Shown here piece after piece: positions 51,030 to 60,091 of a DNA stretch of 64,000 nucleotides; within the stretch, counting starts at the first letter, position 1; each line of letters begins with the position of its first letter. This DNA is from Bacillota bacterium (GTDB taxonomy: Bacteria; Bacillota; Clostridia; Oscillospirales; Ruminococcaceae): positions 1 through 64,000 of the forward strand of contig JAEWRN010000018.1 in NCBI GenBank assembly GCA_023460035.1, in the 5' to 3' direction. A model generated the notes under the pieces. It did no database searches. It had not been told where the DNA came from and worked only from the letters and a program-made list of their open reading frames with translations. The position numbers and the translations under genes were made by a program.

Positions 51030-53117
51030 TTACAAATCGTACAGCAGGTCACTGTAACCCGGCATTGGCCAGGCGCTGTCGGCAACCAGCTCTTCCAGCG
51101 CGTCGCAGGCTGTGCGCAGGGCGGCCATTTCGTGGGTGCGAATGGCATACCACGCGTCGGCCTCCTGCTGGGCACTTTTTACTTTGAGCGTTTTAACTGC
51201 GCGGGCCAGCTTGTCCCGCGCGGCGGAGGCGCGGTCAATTGCCTCGGCAAGGCGCCGGGTCAGCTGTACGCTTGTGCGGCTGACAACCCCCTCTTGCCCG
51301 GCATAATAGCTGCTCTGTGCAATGCTGCCCATAAAGGTAATGCAGGCGGGCAGCACATTGCGGCTGGTCATTTCCAGCATGGTAAGGGCTTCAATGTGGG
51401 TGGTTTTGCTGTACTGCTCCAGCAAAATTTCGCACCGGCTTTGGCACTCGCCGGGGGTAAAGATTTTGGTGCGGGTAAACAACTCGATATTTTGCGGGTC
51501 AATAAACGCACTGGCGGCCGCTGCCATGTGGTCAATGTTCGGCAGCCCGCGCTTGGCGGCTTCGGCAGCCCATTCGGCAGAATAGTTGTTGCCGTTAAAA
51601 ATGATGCGGCCATGCTCTTCCCAGCAGCGGCGCACCAAATTGACTACTTCCGCCCCGCGGTTGTCCGATGCCTCTAAAGCGTCGGCGTAGCTGCACAGCG
51701 TGTCGGCAACAATGCCGCCCACCACCGCATTCACAAGCCCGACGCTTTGGCTGGAGCCCACCATGCGAAACTCAAACTTATTGCCGGTAAACGCAAAGGG
51801 CGAGGTGCGGTTGCGGTCGGCGTCGTCCAGCGTCACCAGCGGCAGGCTTTTCACGCCGGTCAGCAGCTGCTTGCGCTCCTCCGCCGGCAGGGTGTGGCTG
51901 GTCGCCACTGATTCCAGCACGCGGGTCAGCGGCTCACCCAAGAAAACCGATACGATAGCGGGGGGGGCTTCGTTGCCGCCGAGGCGCTCGTCGTTACCGG
52001 GGCAGCTGGCCGCAAGGCGCAGCAGGTCGGCATGGCGGTCCACCGCTTCCAGTATCGCACACAAAAACAGCAAAAAGCGGGGGTTTGCGGCCGGGTTTTT
52101 GCCCGGCTTCAGCAGGTTTTCGCCGCGGTCGGTGCAAAGCGACCAGTTGTTGTGCTTGCCGCTGCCGTTTACCCCGGCAAAGGGCTTTTCGTGCAGCAGG
52201 CAGGCAAACCCGTGCCGCAGCGCCACCTTGCGCATCAGCTCCATCATAATCTGGTTGTGGTCGCAGGCAATATTGGCGCTGGCAAACACACTGGCAAGCT
52301 CGTACTGGCCGGGGGCAACCTCGTTGTGCTCGGTTTTTGCGGGCACACCAAGGCGCCACAGCTCTTCATCCAATTCGCGCATAAAGGCCCGCACCCGCTC
52401 GCAGATGCTGCCGTAATAGTGGTCCTCTAACTCTTGCCCTTTGGGCGGGCGGGCCCCCATCAAGGTGTGGCCGCACACCTTTAAGTCCAGCCGGCGGTCA
52501 AACAGGGCTTTGTCCACCAAAAAGTATTCCTGTTCGGCCCCCACGGTGGGCCGCACCGAAACGGTGGTGGTGTCGCCCAGCAGCCGTAGCACGCGCAGCG
52601 CCTGTTTGTTGAGCGCCTGCATGCTGCGCAGCACCGGGGTCTTTTGGTCCAGCGCTTCGCCGGTGTAGGCGCAGAACGCAGTGGGGATGTACAGCGTGGT
52701 GCCCAGCACAAATGCGGGGGAGGTGGGGTCCCACGTGGTGTAGCCGCGCGCTTCAAAGGTGGCACGCAGCCCGCCGGAGGGGAAGCTGGAGGCATCCGGT
52801 TCGCCTTTTGAAAGCATTTTGCCGGAAAAGCTGAGTAGCGGCTGCCCGTATTCCACGCCGTCAATAAAGGCGTCGTGCTTGCCGCTGTTGGTGCCGGTCA
52901 TCGGCGAGAACCAGTGCACATAGTGGGTTGCGCCAAGCTCCATGGCCCAGTTCTTCATCACTTCGGCCACCACATCGGCAACAGCGGGGTCCCACTCGCG
53001 CCCGTCGTCCCGTATGGCACGCAGGCACTCGTACACGTCCTCCGGTAGCCGCGCCCGCATAATGCGGTCGTCAAACAAATGGCTGCCAAACAATTCTTTC
53101 ATATTAAAGTTAGCCAA
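51030..53117 (-). CDS. glnN: Glutamine synthetase type III
   Basis: A 695-residue GSIII, the long form found in Bacteroidetes and Clostridia, which makes glutamine from glutamate, ammonia and ATP. Family segments visible: KELFGSHLFDDRIMRARLPE at the start, THYVHWFSPMTGTNSGKHDA, VGAEQEYFLVDK, the substrate loop FAGVNGSGKHNNWSL and NRTSPFAFTGNKFEFRMVGS. TTG 53117 is preferred because AGGAGGG sits eight bases before it; ATG 53102 would be 23 bases from any ribosome site. It is transcribed alone from a minus-strand promoter at 53212-53241. Confidence 0.94.
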   Translation of the reverse strand: MANFNMKELFGSHLFDDRIMRARLPEDVYECLRAIRDDGREWDPAVADVVAEVMKNWAMELGATHYVHWFSPMTGTNSGKHDAFIDGVEYGQPLLSFSGKMLSKGEPDASSFPSGGLRATFEARGYTTWDPTSPAFVLGTTLYIPTAFCAYTGEALDQKTPVLRSMQALNKQALRVLRLLGDTTTVSVRPTVGAEQEYFLVDKALFDRRLDLKVCGHTLMGARPPKGQELEDHYYGSICERVRAFMRELDEELWRLGVPAKTEHNEVAPGQYELASVFASANIACDHNQIMMELMRKVALRHGFACLLHEKPFAGVNGSGKHNNWSLCTDRGENLLKPGKNPAANPRFLLFLCAILEAVDRHADLLRLAASCPGNDERLGGNEAPPAIVSVFLGEPLTRVLESVATSHTLPAEERKQLLTGVKSLPLVTLDDADRNRTSPFAFTGNKFEFRMVGSSQSVGLVNAVVGGIVADTLCSYADALEASDNRGAEVVNLVRRCWEEHGRIIFNGNNYSAEWAAEAAKRGLPNIDHMAAAASAFIDPQNIELFTRTKIFTPGECQSRCEILLEQYSKTTHIEALTMLEMTSRNVLPACITFMGSIAQSSYYAGQEGVVSRTSVQLTRRLAEAIDRASAARDKLARAVKTLKVKSAQQEADAWYAIRTHEMAALRTACDALEELVADSAWPMPGYSDLLYDL

Positions 53118-53211
53118 AATCCAGTCCCTCCTGACTGTGAACAAAAGTGGAAACAAGATGCGAAACACAACTTCATTTGCTCGGTATATTATTCCACCAT
53201 AATCGTGTCCT

Positions 53212-53241
53212 ATTGTACCATGGGGGGTGGGGGAGCGACAA
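53212..53241 (-). promoter_or_regulatory. Promoter of glnN
   Basis: On the minus strand TTGTCG (53241-53236), 18 bp, TACAAT (53217-53212). Confidence 0.6.
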
Positions 53242-53291
53242 GGGGTGAATGGTCGAATTTGCGGTGAAATCTGTGCTTTGGGCACGCGGGC

Positions 53292-53320
53292 TTGATTGAC
53301 GGCAGCTTTCATATTATAAT
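53292..53320 (+). promoter_or_regulatory. Promoter of the murD operon
   Basis: TTGATT (53292-53297), 17 bp, TATAAT (53315-53320). The transcript starts near 53327, at the base of a hairpin. Confidence 0.75.
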
Positions 53321-53326
53321 AGTACC

Positions 53327-53371
53327 GGCCCCAAACACCGCGGTCTGTGCGGCCTGCCGGTAGTTGGGGCC
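53327..53371 (+). promoter_or_regulatory. Hairpin at the start of the murD leader
   Basis: GGCCCCAA (53327-53334) pairs with TTGGGGCC (53364-53371) around a 29-nt GC-rich loop that can fold further. No U-tract follows, so it may stabilise the 5' end rather than terminate. Confidence 0.45.
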
Positions 53372-53447
53372 ATTGTTATGGTATTACGGCCACCAGTGCA
53401 ACAAAGGGGTACGGCTGGCACCACACAGAGAAAAGGAGTCCTGAGGG

Positions 53448-54842
53448 ATGAAAACCAAGGCACAGTGTTTTTTTGAGGGGCTGCGCGGCAAGCGCGTCGC
53501 TTTTATTGGCGCGGGGGTGTCGCACCGTGAGCTGCTGGTGCAGTTTGCACAAAGCGGTGCGGTGGTGACCCTGTGCGACAAAAAAAACACGGTGAAAGAA
53601 TTTGGCGAGCTGGGTGACACGCTGGCAAAGGCCGGTGTGCAGTTTTCGCTGGGCGAGCGGTATTTGGACGGCCTTGCGGGCCAGCAGCTGATTTTGCGCA
53701 CGCCGGGCTTTGAATATTTTACGCCGGCTTTGCAGGCGGCAAAGGCCGCCGGGGCAAACATCACCAGTGAGATGGAACTGTTTTTTGAGCTTTGCCCCTG
53801 CAAAATTTACGCGGTCACGGGGTCTGACGGCAAGACCACCAGCACGACGCTGATTGCCGAAATGCTGAAAGCGGCGGGCAAAACAGTACACCTTGGCGGC
53901 AACATTGGCCGGGCCCTGCTGCCGGTGGTCGGGCAGATTAAGCCGGACGATGTGGCGGTGGTCGAGCTGTCCAGCTTTCAGCTGATTTCGATGCACACAT
54001 CGCCCGATGTGGCGCTGGTCACCAACGTGACGCCGAACCACCTGGACCACCACAAGGACATGCAGGAATATGTAAACGCCAAACGCAACATTTTGCTGCA
54101 CCAAAAGCCGGGCAGCAAAGCGGTGCTGGGGTACGAAAATGCCATTACGCGCGGGATGGAACAGGATGTGGTGGGCAAACGCTACTGGTTTACCCGCAAG
54201 TCAAAAATCGACTGCGGCGCCTACCTGGAGGACAACGGCGATTTGTGCATGATAGAGGACGGCGTGTTGACCCGGATTGTCAACCAAAGCGAGGTGCGCC
54301 TGCGCGGGCTGCACAACATTGAAAACCTGCTGGGCGCCATGGCGGCCGTGGCGGGGGATGTGCCGTTTGCGCAGATGGCGGCCGTGGCCCGCACCTTTGC
54401 CGGGGTAGAGCACCGCATCGAGCCGGTGCGCACCTTAAACGGCGTGCAGTGGTTTAACGACTCCATTGCCACCAGCCCCACCCGCACCATTGCCGGGCTG
54501 CGCAGCTTTGAGCAGAAAATCATCATCATTGCCGGCGGGTACGACAAGCATATCCCGTACGAGCCGCTGGCGCCGGAGCTGATTGCCCATGTAAAGGTAC
54601 TTATTTTAATGGGCGCCACCGGGCCCATGATTGAACAGGCCGTGCGCGCCTGCCCCGGCTTTGCGGAAAGCGGCCTTGTGATACAGCACGCCGGCGATAT
54701 GGCACAGGCGGTGCAGCTGGCACAGCGCGCGGCACAGCCGGGCGACGTGGTGTCACTGTCGCCTGCCTCCGCCAGTTTTGACCGCTACCCCAACTTTGAA
54801 GTGCGCGGCAACGAGTTTAAGGCGCTGGTCAACGCGCTGTGA
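53448..54842 (+). CDS. murD: UDP-N-acetylmuramoyl-L-alanine--D-glutamate ligase
   Basis: A 464-residue Mur ligase that adds D-glutamate to UDP-MurNAc-L-Ala in the cytoplasm. Visible are the N-terminal Rossmann-like domain (VAFIGAGVSHRELLVQFAQS), the ATP loop VTGSDGKTTSTTLIAEML, LSSFQLISMHTSPDVALVTN with VTPNHLDHHKDMQEY, and the C-terminal ligase motif FNDSIATSPTRTIAGL and KHIPYEPLAPEL. Length matches MurD. It is outside a dcw cluster, followed by an overlapping acetyltransferase gene. AAAAGGAG precedes ATG 53448. Confidence 0.95.
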   Translation: MKTKAQCFFEGLRGKRVAFIGAGVSHRELLVQFAQSGAVVTLCDKKNTVKEFGELGDTLAKAGVQFSLGERYLDGLAGQQLILRTPGFEYFTPALQAAKAAGANITSEMELFFELCPCKIYAVTGSDGKTTSTTLIAEMLKAAGKTVHLGGNIGRALLPVVGQIKPDDVAVVELSSFQLISMHTSPDVALVTNVTPNHLDHHKDMQEYVNAKRNILLHQKPGSKAVLGYENAITRGMEQDVVGKRYWFTRKSKIDCGAYLEDNGDLCMIEDGVLTRIVNQSEVRLRGLHNIENLLGAMAAVAGDVPFAQMAAVARTFAGVEHRIEPVRTLNGVQWFNDSIATSPTRTIAGLRSFEQKIIIIAGGYDKHIPYEPLAPELIAHVKVLILMGATGPMIEQAVRACPGFAESGLVIQHAGDMAQAVQLAQRAAQPGDVVSLSPASASFDRYPNFEVRGNEFKALVNAL

Positions 54843-55567
54843 TCGCCCGCGTTTCTGCGGCCACCCGCGCGCAGTTTGTCGCCCTGTGCGGGCAGGGCGG
54901 GTTATTGGGCGGGCGCATTGCCGCCGCATTTGCCTGCCACGAGCAGCACCCGCAGGTTGCGGGGTTTTACTGCGTGCAGGGTACCGCCGCGCTGCTGGTG
55001 CAGGGCGGCGGCGCATTGCTTTGCGGCACGGTGGCCGATACCGAAGAACTGGGCAGCTTTTTGCACTTTGCGGGGGCCGCCAGTTTAACGGCGGTTTCTG
55101 TTTGCCCGCCGGGCTGGCAGGCGGTGCCGCGCACGGTGATGCAGGTGCCTGCCGGGTTTTCTGTGCCGCTGCCCCCGTTACCGGCGGGCACGGTGGTCGA
55201 AAATGCGCCTTCGCTGTGGCAACTGCGCGCAAGCGGGCTGCTTGCCGGGGTGGACCCGGACGGCTGGTATGCCGACACCTGTGTGCTGGTGGCAAAGGGC
55301 CTTGCACAGGTGGTCGCCGCAAAGCAGGGCACGCAGTATGTTGCGACGGCGGGGCTGTACAGCCTTGCGGGGCAAAACGCCTATCTTTCCGGTGTTGCAA
55401 CCGCCGCCACACTGCGCGGGCAGGGCCTTGCCAGTGCGCTGGTTTGCCAGTTGGTAAAAAATTGCCCATCGCCTGCCGTGCAACTGGTGTGTGAAGATGC
55501 GCTGATTGGCTTTTACAGTCGCCTTGGCTTTTTGCCGGTGGGCAGCGTGTTGTTTGCGCAGGGGTAA
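54839..55567 (+). CDS. GNAT-family N-acetyltransferase-like protein
   Basis: A 242-residue protein. The C-terminal half has GNAT features: an acetyl-CoA loop with RGQGLASALVCQLVK after LSGVATAATL, and a final FYSRLGFLPVGSVLF. The N-terminal half (LGGRIAAAFACHEQHPQVAG) resembles a degenerate second GNAT domain. The substrate is unknown. GTG 54839 overlaps the murD stop (GTGA), so it is translationally coupled. Linkage to cell-wall synthesis is only positional. Confidence 0.75.
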   Translation: MIARVSAATRAQFVALCGQGGLLGGRIAAAFACHEQHPQVAGFYCVQGTAALLVQGGGALLCGTVADTEELGSFLHFAGAASLTAVSVCPPGWQAVPRTVMQVPAGFSVPLPPLPAGTVVENAPSLWQLRASGLLAGVDPDGWYADTCVLVAKGLAQVVAAKQGTQYVATAGLYSLAGQNAYLSGVATAATLRGQGLASALVCQLVKNCPSPAVQLVCEDALIGFYSRLGFLPVGSVLFAQG

Positions 55568-55621
55568 GATAAAATGCGGGCCGCAGATGGCAGTGCCCGC
55601 TTGACACAAAGGAGCTTTTTT

Positions 55622-56875
55622 ATGTTGGAAGAGTTTTTTGACCTGTCGCAGGAGCTGCTGGCGGTAGACCGGCAGGCAATGGAGCAGTGTGCGCCGCAGT
55701 TTGCAAAGATAGAACGAATCAAGGAATATAACCAGCTAAAAATGCTCAAAGCGTTTACGAGCTGCGGGGTATCTGCCAGCCATTTGACCGGCACGACCGG
55801 CTATGGCTTTGACGACCGCGGCCGCGATTTGCTGGACCGCGTATTTGCTGCAGTGGTGGGCGCACAGGATGCGCTGTGCCGCCCGCATTTTTTATCCGGC
55901 ACCCATGCGCTGACGGTTGCGCTGTTTGGCGTACTGCGGGCGGGGGATACCCTGTTTGCGGCCACCGGCAGGCCATATGACACGCTGGGCGGGGTGATTG
56001 GGCTGGACGGCAGCCAGTACGGCAGCCTGAAAGAGTTTGGGGTGGGCTATGCCGAAGCGGCATTGCAGCCGGATGGCACGCCGGACTTTGCGGCCATTGA
56101 ACAGGGGTGCCGCACCGCCAAGGTGTGCTATGTGCAGCGCAGCAGAGGGTATGCCAGCCGCCCGGCACTGTCGCTAAAGGTCATCGAGCAGATCGCCGCC
56201 GCGGCGCACCGCGCCAACCCCGCGGTGATTGTGATGGTGGATAACTGCTATGGCGAGTTTACCCAAACTGCAGAGCCCACGTCGGTCGGGGCCGATTTGA
56301 TTGTCGGCAGCCTGATTAAAAACGCGGGCGGCGGCATTGCCCCTACCGGCGGGTACATTGCGGGCCGGGCCGATTTGGTGGAGCTGTGTGGCCACCGGCT
56401 GACGGCACCCGGCACCGGGCGCGAGCTGGGCTGCACGCTGGACGTGCTGCGCGACATTTATCTGGGCCTGTACTACGCGCCCGGCGTGGTGGCCGAAGCG
56501 CTGAAAACCAGCATTTATGCCAGCTGCTTTTTTAGCCGTTTAGGCTATGAGACCTCCCCGGCGTTTGACGCCGACCGCAACGACATCATCACCAGCATTG
56601 AGACCGGCAGCGCCGCGGGCCTTGTGGCCGTGTGTCAGGGCATTCAGGCAGGCAGCCCGGTGGACAGCTTTGTCACGCCGGAGCCGTATGCCATGCCGGG
56701 CTATGATGCCGAGGTAATTATGGCGGCGGGGGCCTTTACCATGGGCAGCAGCATTGAGCTTTCGTGCGACGGGCCAATGCGCGCGCCCTACACCGCATAT
56801 TTACAGGGCGGGCTCAACTTTACGGCCAGCCGTGCGGGGCTGCTGCTTGCGGCGCAAAAGCTGAAAAACGGCTAA
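55622..56875 (+). CDS. Aluminium-resistance / methionine gamma-lyase-like PLP enzyme
   Basis: A 417-residue fold-type I PLP enzyme of the YnbB/aluminium-resistance family. Signature segments are GYGFDDRGRDLLDRVFAAVV, HFLSGTHALTVALFGVLRAG, MVDNCYGEFTQTAEPTSVGA and the PLP lysine in GSLIKNAGGGIAPTGGYIAG. Relatives are annotated as C-S lyases acting on methionine or cysteine conjugates, but the true reaction is not settled. AAAGGAG precedes ATG 55622. It is the likely last gene of the murD transcript. Confidence 0.9.
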   Translation: MLEEFFDLSQELLAVDRQAMEQCAPQFAKIERIKEYNQLKMLKAFTSCGVSASHLTGTTGYGFDDRGRDLLDRVFAAVVGAQDALCRPHFLSGTHALTVALFGVLRAGDTLFAATGRPYDTLGGVIGLDGSQYGSLKEFGVGYAEAALQPDGTPDFAAIEQGCRTAKVCYVQRSRGYASRPALSLKVIEQIAAAAHRANPAVIVMVDNCYGEFTQTAEPTSVGADLIVGSLIKNAGGGIAPTGGYIAGRADLVELCGHRLTAPGTGRELGCTLDVLRDIYLGLYYAPGVVAEALKTSIYASCFFSRLGYETSPAFDADRNDIITSIETGSAAGLVAVCQGIQAGSPVDSFVTPEPYAMPGYDAEVIMAAGAFTMGSSIELSCDGPMRAPYTAYLQGGLNFTASRAGLLLAAQKLKNG

Positions 56876-56957
56876 GGCGAAATGCCGCCGTGTGAGCGGC
56901 ATGCCTTGGCACCCGCACAGAAAGTTTTTATTTTAAATAAGTTGTAAAAGTGTATAA

Positions 56958-56995
56958 AAATACCCGGCACAAATTTTGTGCCGGGTATTTTTTAA
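56958..56995. terminator. Bidirectional terminator
   Basis: AAATACCCGGCACAAA pairs with TTTGTGCCGGGTATTT. TTTTTT follows on the plus strand and TTTTT on the minus strand. It separates the PLP enzyme gene from the Feo operon. Confidence 0.9.
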
Positions 56996-57151
56996 TTACT
57001 GTTTCGGGTGGCAGCTGTCAGACAGGGCACAGCCGCCGCAACCGCAGCCGCAGCCATTCTCACCGCGCTTTTTTTTGCGCACCTGTTGCACGATAATGGC
57101 AACAAAAATGGCAAGGATCAAAAGACCAATCAAAATCGTCGGAAGATTCAT
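56996..57151 (-). CDS. FeoB-associated Cys-rich membrane peptide
   Basis: A 51-residue protein, not in standard ORF lists because of its length. Residues 3-23 are one membrane helix (LPTILIGLLILAIFVAIIVQ). A basic stretch KKKRG follows, then a cysteine-rich tail GCGCGCGGC with a last Cys in DSCHPK: five cysteines within 14 residues. GGAGGTG lies six bases before ATG 57151. It follows feoB by 26 nt on the same strand. Such Cys-rich peptides occur after feoB in many Firmicutes and are thought to help iron transfer, perhaps by binding Fe or an Fe-S cluster. Confidence 0.85.
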   Translation of the reverse strand: MNLPTILIGLLILAIFVAIIVQQVRKKKRGENGCGCGCGGCALSDSCHPKQ

Positions 57152-57177
57152 ACAAACACCTCCATGGGTCGTGCGGG

Positions 57178-59346
57178 TTATTTGGCGTCGATTGAAAGGC
57201 CGCTACCGCGCTTATAATCCGCATTATATTTGTTGGGGCGCACCATCAGGTAAACCAGCAGGGCAACCAGGGCCAGCGCAACTATGGTGCCGATGCCAAA
57301 CGGCGCCTCGCCGGTAATAAGGCCGCCCAGCTGGAACGCAATCAGCGAAATGCCGTAAGCGAACACCGTCATATAGCCAATCGCGGCAAAGGTCCATTTC
57401 GTGTTGTTCATTTCGCGCTTAATGGCACCCATTGCGGCAAAGCAGGGGGCGCACAGCAGGTTGAACAGCATAAAGCTGTATGCGGTAAGCCCGGTGTAGT
57501 CGGCTGCGATGTTGCGCCAGATCTCGTCGCCGTTTTCGCTTAACTCACCGCCAAAGTGGTACAGCACACCAAAGGTCGAAACGACGTTTTCCTTTGCAAT
57601 CAGGCCTGTAAAGGTGGCGACAGCCGCCTTCCAGTTGCCAAAGCCAAGCGGGGCAAAAATGGGGGCAACCACTGCGCCGATGGAAGCGAGCAGGCTGGAG
57701 TTGTTGTCCTCCACCATGCCAAACGCGCCGTCCTCAAACCCAAAGGCCTGCAAGAACCACAAAATAACAGACGAAGCCAAGATAACGGTGCCGGCGCGTT
57801 TGATAAAGCTCCAGCCGCGCTCCCATGTGGCACGCAGTACGTTGGTGGCACTGGGGGTGTGGTAGGCGGGCAGCTCCATCACAAACGGTGCGGGTTCGCC
57901 TGCAAAGGCGCGCATTTTTTTCAGCATTACGCCGCTGATGATGATGGCGGCCACACCAATAAAGTAAGCGCTGGTGGCAATCAGCCCGCTGCCGCCAAAC
58001 AGGGCGCCTGCAAACAGGCCGATAATCGGCATTTTGGCGCCGCAGGGGATAAAGCAGGTCGTCATAATGGTCATTTTGCGGTCACGGTCGTTTTCAATCG
58101 TGCGGCTTGCCATAATGCCCGGCACGCCGCAGCCGGAGCCGACCAGCATCGGGATGAAGCTTTTGCCGGAAAGGCCGAACTTGCGGAAGATACGGTCCAT
58201 AATAAACGCGATGCGCGCCATATAGCCGACATCCTCCAGCACAGAAAGCATTAAAAACAACACCAGCATTTGCGGCACAAAGCCCAGCACGGCGCCAACA
58301 CCGCCCACAATGCCGTCAATCACAAGGCCGCTCATCCACGGGGCGACATTCCATGCGGTAAACAGGCTCGTCAGCCCGTTTGTCACCCAGTCGCCAAACA
58401 GCACGTCGTTGGTCCAGTCGGTCAGCCAGCTGCCAACGGTACCAATCGAAATATAGTATACCACAAACATCACAAGCGCAAAAATGGGCAACGCCAAAAT
58501 GCGGTTTGTCACAATGCGGTCAATCTTGTCCGACGTGGTCATGCTGTGCTTGGCCGCTTTCTTTTTCACGCAGCGGTCCACCACTTTGCTGATATAGGCG
58601 TAGCGCTGGTTGGTGATGATGCTTTCGGCGTCGTCGTCCAGCTCTTTTTCGCAATCGGCAATGTGCGTTTCCAGGTGCTGCACCAGTGCCTTGTCCAGCG
58701 CCAGCTCTTGCAATACCTTTTCGTCCCGCTCAAACAGCTTAATGGCATACCAGCGCAGGTTTTGGGTGCTAACGCGCTCGGTAATCGACTCTTCAATGTG
58801 TGCGATGGCGTGCTCTACACTGCCGGTGAACACATGGGGTGCCTCTCCGGTTTTGGCGGCGCCGGCAAGCTCTATTGCCTTTTCGGCCGCGGCTACGCTG
58901 CCCTCGCCTTTGAGGGCACTGGTCTCCAGCACAGTGCAGCCCAGCTCGGCCGCCAGCTTTTCAAGGTCAATTTTGTCGCCGTTTTTGCGCACGATGTCAA
59001 TCATGTTGACAGCAATGACCACCGGGATGCCCAGCTCAATCAGCTGGGTGGTCAGGTACAGGTTGCGCTCAATGTTGGTGCCGTCGACAATGTTGATGAT
59101 GACATCCGGTTTTTCTTTGACAAGGTAGCCGCGCGCGACGACCTCCTCCAGCGTGTAGGGGCTCAGCGAATAGATGCCCGGCAAATCCTGAATGATCACG
59201 TCTTTGTGGCCCTTCAGGCGGCCCTCTTTTTTCTCAACGGTTACCCCCGGCCAGTTGCCGACATATTGGTTGGACCCTGTCAGGTCGTTGAACATGGTGG
59301 TCTTGCCGCAGTTGGGGTTGCCGGCAAGTGCGATTGTGATGCTCAT
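57178..59346 (-). CDS. feoB: Ferrous iron transport protein B
   Basis: A 722-residue FeoB that imports Fe(II) in a GTP-linked way. G domain at the N-terminus: G1 GNPNCGKTTMF (8-18), G3 DLPGIYSLSPYT, G4 VAVNMID, followed by a helical GDI-like region. The membrane part has the two Gate/Nucleoside-recognition blocks, with the conserved Cys-containing segments GSGCGVPGIMASRTIEN and CFIPCGAKMPII, ending in LALVALLVYLMV. ATG 59346 follows GGAGGAG. Two feoA genes lie upstream and a Cys-rich peptide downstream. Confidence 0.96.
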   Translation of the reverse strand: MSITIALAGNPNCGKTTMFNDLTGSNQYVGNWPGVTVEKKEGRLKGHKDVIIQDLPGIYSLSPYTLEEVVARGYLVKEKPDVIINIVDGTNIERNLYLTTQLIELGIPVVIAVNMIDIVRKNGDKIDLEKLAAELGCTVLETSALKGEGSVAAAEKAIELAGAAKTGEAPHVFTGSVEHAIAHIEESITERVSTQNLRWYAIKLFERDEKVLQELALDKALVQHLETHIADCEKELDDDAESIITNQRYAYISKVVDRCVKKKAAKHSMTTSDKIDRIVTNRILALPIFALVMFVVYYISIGTVGSWLTDWTNDVLFGDWVTNGLTSLFTAWNVAPWMSGLVIDGIVGGVGAVLGFVPQMLVLFLMLSVLEDVGYMARIAFIMDRIFRKFGLSGKSFIPMLVGSGCGVPGIMASRTIENDRDRKMTIMTTCFIPCGAKMPIIGLFAGALFGGSGLIATSAYFIGVAAIIISGVMLKKMRAFAGEPAPFVMELPAYHTPSATNVLRATWERGWSFIKRAGTVILASSVILWFLQAFGFEDGAFGMVEDNNSSLLASIGAVVAPIFAPLGFGNWKAAVATFTGLIAKENVVSTFGVLYHFGGELSENGDEIWRNIAADYTGLTAYSFMLFNLLCAPCFAAMGAIKREMNNTKWTFAAIGYMTVFAYGISLIAFQLGGLITGEAPFGIGTIVALALVALLVYLMVRPNKYNADYKRGSGLSIDAK

Positions 59347-59373
59347 CGTACTCCTCCTTCAGCATTCGGTAGG

Positions 59374-59403
59374 GCATGAAGTTAGAAATAACTAACTGCA
59401 TGC
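59374..59403. promoter_or_regulatory. DtxR-type iron box upstream of feoB
   Basis: Arms GCATG-x-AGTTAG and CTAACT-x-CATGC form a 30-bp palindrome with one mismatched pair and a 6-nt centre. On the minus strand a possible promoter (TTGAGC, 17 bp, TAACTT) overlaps it, so repression by the DtxR-type protein is plausible. Confidence 0.7.
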
Positions 59404-59431
59404 TCAAAGAAAAGACGCCCGGGGGCGCCCG

Positions 59432-59653
59432 TCATTCCACTTCAATCATTTCGGCATCTGCTTTGCGCACGCTCAGCTCATAGCCGCGCAGGTTCAGCTC
59501 CATCGGGTCACCCAGCGGGGCCACCTTGCGCACATGCAGTTCCACCCCGCGGGTGATCCCCATGTCCATAATACGACGTTTCACAGGCCCTTCGCCGTAC
59601 AGCCGCTTCACAACGACGGTGGTGCCTACCCCCACATCTTTCAGTGTTTTCAT
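59432..59653 (-). CDS. feoA: FeoA-domain protein (second copy)
   Basis: A 73-residue FeoA with an SH3-like fold: VGVGTTVVVKRLYGEGPVKR, IMDMGITRGVELHVRKVAPL, GDPMELNLRGYELSVRKADA. FeoA proteins bind FeoB and are needed for iron uptake. It lies between the first feoA (17 nt upstream) and feoB, which has its own iron box. GGAGGAG precedes ATG 59653. After its stop a GC-rich stretch with TTTTCTTT may act as a weak terminator. Confidence 0.92.
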   Translation of the reverse strand: MKTLKDVGVGTTVVVKRLYGEGPVKRRIMDMGITRGVELHVRKVAPLGDPMELNLRGYELSVRKADAEMIEVE

Positions 59654-59670
59654 TGCGTTTTCTCCTCCTT

Positions 59671-59880
59671 TTAGATCAGTACACGGTTTGCCAGCGTTTT
59701 GTCTAAAGCAATACGGCTTTCTTTTACCTGTAAAATCAGGTTACCTGCCATTTCGCTCACCACAGTCACCGCGGCATCCACTACAAAACCCAGTTCGGCC
59801 AAGTGCTGCCGCACCTCGTCTTTGCCGGTAATTTTGCGAATGGTCACTGTTTCGCCGGGCTTTGCCATTGACAGTGGCAT
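59671..59880 (-). CDS. feoA: FeoA-domain protein (first copy)
   Basis: A 69-residue FeoA: KPGETVTIRKITGKDEVRQH, LAELGFVVDAAVTVVSEMAG, NLILQVKESRIALDKTLANR. ATG 59880 is used, which gives a normal FeoA length; the frame is open to 59910. Two different FeoA proteins are common in Clostridia and may form a heteromer on FeoB. It is first in the Feo operon, behind the iron box and promoter near 59927-59989. Confidence 0.92.
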   Translation of the reverse strand: MPLSMAKPGETVTIRKITGKDEVRQHLAELGFVVDAAVTVVSEMAGNLILQVKESRIALDKTLANRVLI

Positions 59881-59926
59881 AAAGACCTCGCCTCCCCTCA
59901 AGATGCCCAAACAGCGGGCACGCAGT

Positions 59927-59948
59927 AAAGTTAGGGTTCGCTAACTTT
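59927..59948. promoter_or_regulatory. DtxR-type iron box upstream of feoA
   Basis: AAAGTTAG and CTAACTTT form a perfect 8-bp dyad with a 6-nt centre (GGTTCG). It shares the AGTTAG-N6-CTAACT core with the box before feoB. It overlaps the start of the feoA transcript. Confidence 0.75.
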
Positions 59949-59960
59949 CACAACGTTTAT

Positions 59961-59989
59961 AGTTTAATGCAACTAACTACTTTTGTCAA
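59961..59989 (-). promoter_or_regulatory. Promoter of the feoA operon
   Basis: On the minus strand TTGACA (59989-59984), 17 bp, TAAACT (59966-59961). An extra AGTTAG half-site lies inside the spacer. Confidence 0.75.
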
Positions 59990-60091
59990 TAGAAGTAAGC
60001 CCTGTTTTTTTGGCCAATGACAAAAACTTGCGTAACCGGCGGGATTGTGATACTCTTAAACTATACTAACAACATAAAGGGGGTACTGCCT